From Hymenopellis radicata (Eukaryota > Basidiomycota > Agaricomycetes > Agaricales > Physalacriaceae): a stretch of DNA of 64,000 bases. Under the pieces are notes generated by a model. The model made no database searches, had not been told where the DNA came from, and was given only the letters and a program-made list of their open reading frames with translations. How positions within the stretch are numbered: position 1 is the first letter of the stretch; each line of letters begins with the position of its first letter. Location of the stretch: assembly GCA_015501595.1 (NCBI GenBank), contig JADNRX010000001.1:1116001-1180000 (forward strand), given 5' to 3'. The position numbers and the translations under genes are program-made. This document shows, piece by piece, positions 59,468 through 64,000 of the stretch.

Positions 59468-59964
59468 ATGGCCACATCCGCTCGTCTTAGAGGCGCTACC
59501 TCCGCGCCTGGCGATGGCTCTCGCACAATAACCTTAACGCCAACCTCATCAGATGAAGCAGCGTCAAGGTCCAGCTCCCCGCCGCCTGCTGGCTCTTTGC
59601 GGCTCCGAGGGGCCAAAAGGAAACCCCGAGTTGCATGGAGCGAGGACACTGTCGATAACGAAGGGTGTGGTCGTAAGAGCAGCAAAAGTGTGTAACAGTT
59701 CATCGTCATATAATAGTACTGACTTGGTCTACAGTCTGTTGCATATATCACAAGCCCAAGCGATTCGACGAGTCATCAGACGAGGACTCTTCCTCTGACG
59801 ATGACGGCGGGGCCCGTCCTATCCACCGCCATTCGCGACATTGTAACCACGATGATTCGGAGGCTCAAAAAAGCGGCGATGATGGTTCCACCGTCTACGA
59901 AGAGCATTCAGAGCCCAATGCCTACGAAGCCGATCCCAGCAAGAAAGGCAAGGGCAGGGCATAG
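59468..59964 (+). CDS. YPI1: Type 1 phosphatase regulator YPI1
   Basis: Small disordered regulator of protein phosphatase 1 (inhibitor-3 family). Two exons. ATG 59468 gives MATSARLRGATSAPGDGSRT; the family core RVAWSEDTVDNEGCGRKSSK carries the PP1-docking RVxW motif (RVAW) and spans to KICCIYHKPKRFDESSDED after an intron of about 45 bp, with the Cys-Cys and YHKP residues typical of the family. The C-terminus is acidic then basic (KKGKGRA). About 150 residues, as expected. An earlier in-frame ATG at 59414 is possible but adds residues unlike the family. Confidence 0.92.
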
Positions 59965-60364
59965 TTTACAGCAAGTCCTTGAGCCATCTTCCATCTCGGT
60001 TTCCCATTGATCATGTAGCCCGCAGTGACCTGAGCATCTGTACACTCTAAAACTGAATTACGATACCCCTCCATAGTCTGTACACACAGCCTCACGCAAA
60101 CGACTCTTTTAGAGTGCGTACTTTATTATGACGATGTCTCTAATACCTGTAGTTTTAAATTGACTGCACCGACGACAATTTGATTTTAGATCTCCTCTGC
60201 TCCCGCCTCCAATTATGCTCATGGTGCGCATTGCTTGTCATGTTGGCCTCAATTGGTGGTTACCTCTGGTAAGGTCTCCGCATCGGTCACTTTCATGTAT
60301 TTATTTCCCGTCATCGAACGCATTCGCTCAATTTTGGGCTGAGTTATAGATCATACGACCTCCT
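59965..60364. other. Convergent intergenic 400 bp, no gene seen
   Basis: 3' flanks of YPI1 and threonine aldolase only. Confidence 0.5.
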
Positions 60365-62013
60365 CTATCCATAGATCTTCGCAGAACCGTTGGTAGTGGG
60401 CGTTTGCCTCACGAACCCAGCTTTTCTCTTTTCATCAGCCAAGTTTCGAATGACCGCCAACAGATCGTCAACGGCAGACTCCGTAGTTTGCAAGTGGACT
60501 ACTAATCGACCTGCGGGGCGGAGCGTAATAGGCTCCGGTAATGCCTTGGCCTTTGCAGCAACTTCCTCGAATGTAGTGCCAATGCTGGACGCATCATATA
60601 GCACCTAAGCAAATGAAGCATGGTTCCCAGTCCTCAATTAACTGAAGCTCACCATACAGGTCTCCGCGCCACTAAGAATGGTCACGCCGACTTCCCTCAA
60701 TCCAGCTCCAAGCTTTCGAGTAAGGGTGTGTACCTTTGGGAGGAGCGGGTAATTGTATGTCAAGGCGTACGCGGCAGAGGCAGCTAGGAATCCAGTTTGA
60801 CGCATTCCACCACCGAAGAGCTTCCGGAAACGGCGCGCTCTAGTAATGTATTCCTTTTGACCGACTAGCATGGACCCGATGGGGGCACCTGGGGAATGAG
60901 GAATTAGGTTTGTAAAGCGCACGCTTCACAGAGATCTTTTACCGAGGCCCTTGCTGAAGCAAAGACTGACGCTGTCAAAAGGTTCGCAAAGCTCTTCCAT
61001 TGACTTGCCTGTCTCTGCCGCGACGTGCCATAACCGAGCGCCGTCGAGGTGCATGTTTACATCCTGAGAACGCGCGAACTTGGATATCGCAATAATCTCA
61101 TCCTGAGGGAATATGGTTCCATTAAGGGTGTTCTCAAGAGATATGACCGCCGTTGGCGCACTTGCAAAAAGTCTAGGCTACAAATATGGTGTGCAAGAAA
61201 AGCGAGCACACACCTGTGAACGTCTGGACCGTACACCATATTTTCAGTCACGTCCGCCAGCGTAAGGTGGTGACCTGGGAATTTTTTGGCTTCAATGAAT
61301 CGAGTTCAGATCTAAGATACGAGCATGTACGTGCCATTGGATGGAATTACGGTGCTGACGGCGGCGCCAGAATGGAAGCCTAATCCACCACATTCATATC
61401 TGGCACCATCATCATGAGAAACGTCCGATAGCCAGAGCTATGAATATACTTGTAGACGTGGGAGCGCTGATCCAAGAGAACGGTATAGGGCGGTTGCATG
61501 AGGTGTGTTCGGATTCCTATCTGGTTCGACAGAGTACCGGAGGACATGAAGAGGCCGGCCTCTTTGCCAGTTATCTTCGCGACGTGAGCTTCTAATGCAC
61601 TGGCGGCTGATTAGGGTAGTTGGGGATCGATGAGTACAGGCGCGTACATGGTTGAGGGCTCGGCGTACACGTCGTCGCCTAGTGTACCGTGTTGGAGGGC
61701 GTACTCGTTCATTTCCTTCGTAGGAGCTATGTGCTTCCTATCAGCACCCGTATAACTAAACACGGAGGCTACAGACCCGTAATAGTATCCGCTAACAACG
61801 ACTCATCAGTCAGTCATCTAGGGAAGGGCGCGTCTGCCACTTACACACGAACGAACGCGCGATCTGCTTCCTTTGCGCATCCTTCACGTCCTGGCTCTCC
61901 GATTGCAGTTCAATCTTGATTCGAGCGGCGACCGTGGCTCTAGCGGCGTCGAGATCGATGGACATTGTTCTTATCTGGCGACGAAGGATACTGGAGATCT
62001 GCCAGTGACTCAT
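60365..62013 (-). CDS. GLY1: L-threonine aldolase, PLP-dependent
   Basis: Cleaves threonine (and allo-threonine) to glycine and acetaldehyde. Two in-frame ATGs: 62013 gives MSHWQISSILRRQIRT, Arg-rich and presequence-like; 61965 gives MSIDLDAARATVAARI. After an intron the family's SDT-type region reads LLADTIT, then APTKEMNEYALQHGTLGDDV with YAEPST. Later exons: AKITGKEAGLFMSSGT-like residues, the PLP-stacking DQRSHVYKYE, VRTKLIALENT..NGT, DVNMHLDGARLWHVAAETG with the PLP-binding Asp and Arg, then SVSLCFSKGLGAPIGSMLVG with the Schiff-base Lys. C-terminal FRKLFGGGMRQTGFLAASAA. Stop at 60365. About ten exons, intact. Confidence 0.93.
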
Positions 62014-62793
62014 TGCTTATAAGTGTTCTTGACCGATAGATCCGACCGACGGGTGGGCGTGGAAGGGCCGGCGGCAAGTGATATGGCTGGGAGTTACCCT
62101 GGCTTCAAGGGATAGGCGTTCCTTCTGGTGTGTTCACTTTTATAATACGAGTGAAACCAAGCTCCAAAAGGAACGATATCGAGGAGAGCCATCAGGTGAG
62201 TGAACGAGGAGTCAAGAATCAAGAGCGTCGAGAGCAGAAACCCTAACCTTAGGTGACGGCTCTTAAGGCGACGTCCGAGCACTGAATGCTGATTTCAGTC
62301 GCTTATACACCTTGGATTGGAGTCCTATCCTCTTCGTGGGACGCAAACGCGAGCTCGTTCGTAAGACCGGTTTGTCCGAGAGGCTGCCCGTAGACTCCGT
62401 ACGGAACGACGAAAGATGCTGGTCCTGATGGATGGAGAAGTCGCATCCACCCACGCGTCTGTGCGTGAGCTGACCACTGTTCACGACATGGGGTCTTCTA
62501 TCATCTGCCGTAGGATGTGGAAGAAGGAGTGGACACGTAATTGCGCTTAAAGCTTGTCAAGATCTCACGTGTCCGTGACGTTTGCTGCTTTCAACGACGA
62601 CGCAACTCAACAAGAAGGTAACATCTTCGCAGAATCTCCAAATAGAACTTCACGCAGGATATACATACGCCTCCGAGACGTGTAGTAGTTTCAACTGTTT
62701 GATACAACCAATATCAATCCATTATACTTCATACAAAACACGTCCTGCGTGTGGAACAAGCACTACTGCCTCTATTATGTACATGTCAGCTGG
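62014..62793. other. Intergenic 780 bp, no gene seen
   Basis: Promoter side of threonine aldolase and 3' flank of the ferric reductase. Only short frames. Confidence 0.5.
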
Positions 62794-64000
62794 TTACCAT
62801 CCGAAAACACTAGAAGAGGAGACGTGAATAAAATGAGCATAGTCGACGGGGTAAGAAAACATACTCTTCATGGATCTCAATACCACCCATCTCATCCCGT
62901 CTCTTGGGATCAATTTGGCTAACCTGTTTGACAACGTCGTCGGCAAGAGCAGTAGGGCCGCAAACAGCAATCATCATGCCACTTTCGGGACCCGCTCCCG
63001 AAGTGACTGCCCGCGAAATCGTCGCCTCGAACATCGTCGACAACTTTGGGCGCCCAGGCGAGAGCGAAAGACGAGGGTGGAAGAAGTCCTTGGGGAAGGG
63101 AACTTTCCGGTGACTGCCCGAGTGTAGAATACGGAAATTCTGACGGGGGTGTACAGGCTTTGCTGGATCATGGCGGAGAATGTTGGGACAAGAGGAACGA
63201 GGGCAGCTGAGGAGGTGCATTAGCAAAGCATCGAAATGTGAGAGGAAAGAGGTGTACCAGGATCCTGCACCGTCCAGATGAGCTCTATCATCTTAACTCT
63301 ACTCTCTCCCCTCAGATCCTTTTGAATGAGCTCATTCATGCCGGCGAGGGCATACGTTATCCCACTGCCACCCACAACGAAGACAGCGGCAGAATTACTG
63401 GAAGGAATAGCATGTCCAGGTCCGCCTGAAAGATGAACGTGAGTACAATTCATGTCGACTGGATGCTAGAAACGCACCGTACGGGCCTTCAACCATCACC
63501 GCAACATTCCGTCCAACACCTGCCTCAGTGTAGCCTCCACTCCGAGAAATGTCGAAGAGCTTATTGGTCCACCCGCCGACCTTCTTAACCATCAAGATCA
63601 TGCCCTCGGGACCGTCGCTGGCGCTGGCAATGGTGAAAGGATGAACCTCTGCCCAACCAAACAAGCCCATGCCAGTCGAGAGAACGCGGAGACGGACATG
63701 TTGGCCTGCCCTCCAGCCAGCGTTAATGTTCGGAATCTCAAGACGGGTCATGCCCAATTCTGGGAGGGGTCGGGCGATGGCAGTGTGAACGCGAGTCTTG
63801 ATCCAACGCAGGAGGATGTCGAACGAGTAGAGAGCGGCTGCAGCCCAACAGAAGGGTGCGTTCTCTTCCTTATGGTGCCAAGCCTGAAAATTGATCAGTA
63901 AATCCTGCGCCGCAGCAAGAGGAATGAATAACGTACCCCTACTAGAAGCAAACTGAACCCGCCGATGTGGCTGCCCAAGAAGACATTATATGCCTTCTTT
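62794..64000 (-). CDS. Ferric reductase-like flavocytochrome, N-terminus outside window
   Basis: The C-terminal half of a FRE/NOX-type transmembrane oxidoreductase that passes electrons from NADPH through FAD and haem to extracellular Fe3+ or Cu2+. Visible from the right edge: the end of the membrane region (FDILLRWIKTRV), the start of the FAD domain GWRAGQHVRLRVLS, the FAD-binding VHPFTIASAS (HPFTxxS), then VMVEGPYG, AVFVVGGSGITYALAGMNEL (NADPH-binding Gly-rich loop), and the late motif MMIAVCGPTALADDV. A final intron joins GGIEIHED to VFGW and stop at 62794; the terminal Phe-x-Trp is characteristic. The haem-binding histidines would lie beyond the right edge. Confidence 0.9.

Overview
This window is nuclear DNA from a filamentous basidiomycete fungus, most likely an agaricomycete. 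Genes are broken by many introns of about 45-60 bp with GT(A/G)NG donors. The products are fungal (Rim15-type kinase, YPI1, GARP and HOPS/CORVET subunits, two mitoribosomal proteins), and there are two families I know as multi-copy in agaricomycetes: DUF6535 membrane proteins and a predicted protein of about 350 residues. No ribosomal RNA, tRNA or CRISPR was recognised.

Layout, left to right. Positions 1-3788 hold the 3' part of a Helitron-type PIF1-like helicase gene, open at the left edge. Then 2.9 kb without a convincing gene. 6697-9023 is a DUF2985 membrane protein. 11789-12541 (-) is a four-helix MARVEL-like membrane protein. 13578-16237 (-) is cobalamin-independent methionine synthase, divergent from a xylitol/sorbitol dehydrogenase (16584-18264). 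Mitoribosomal uS19m (18353-18820, -) is divergent from an unrecognised nuclear-looking protein (18928-20111). VPS16 (20762-23960, -) and PUS7 (24125-27044, -) follow, the latter only 60 bp from URA3 (27105-28026). A GNAT acetyltransferase and a sugar transporter (30869-33483, -) come next.

The second half holds farnesyl diphosphate synthase (36000-37189) tail to tail with VPS52 (37251-39513, -), a low-complexity protein (39662-41692, -), RPN11 (42177-43350), mitoribosomal bS18m (43393-44065, -), a Rim15/cek1-type kinase with PAS and receiver domains (44324-50146), a UIM protein (50674-52827), a DUF6535 gene lying between two direct repeats of about 230 bp, an agaricomycete multi-copy predicted protein, YPI1, L-threonine aldolase, and the C-terminal part of a ferric reductase cut by the right edge.

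Most genes are housekeeping and do not form one pathway: methionine, pyrimidine, isoprenoid and threonine/glycine metabolism, mitoribosome, vacuolar and Golgi tethering, proteasome and nutrient signalling. Several are arranged as tight head-to-head pairs that probably share promoters. The most interesting signals are in splicing: three microexons (3, 9 and 10 nt) inferred in the sugar transporter, a GC-AG intron in URA3 and an apparent GA-AG intron in uS19m. Several otherwise good genes also carry single-base frame breaks, which may be assembly indels rather than real decay. I did not find a strong candidate for an entirely new multi-gene system.
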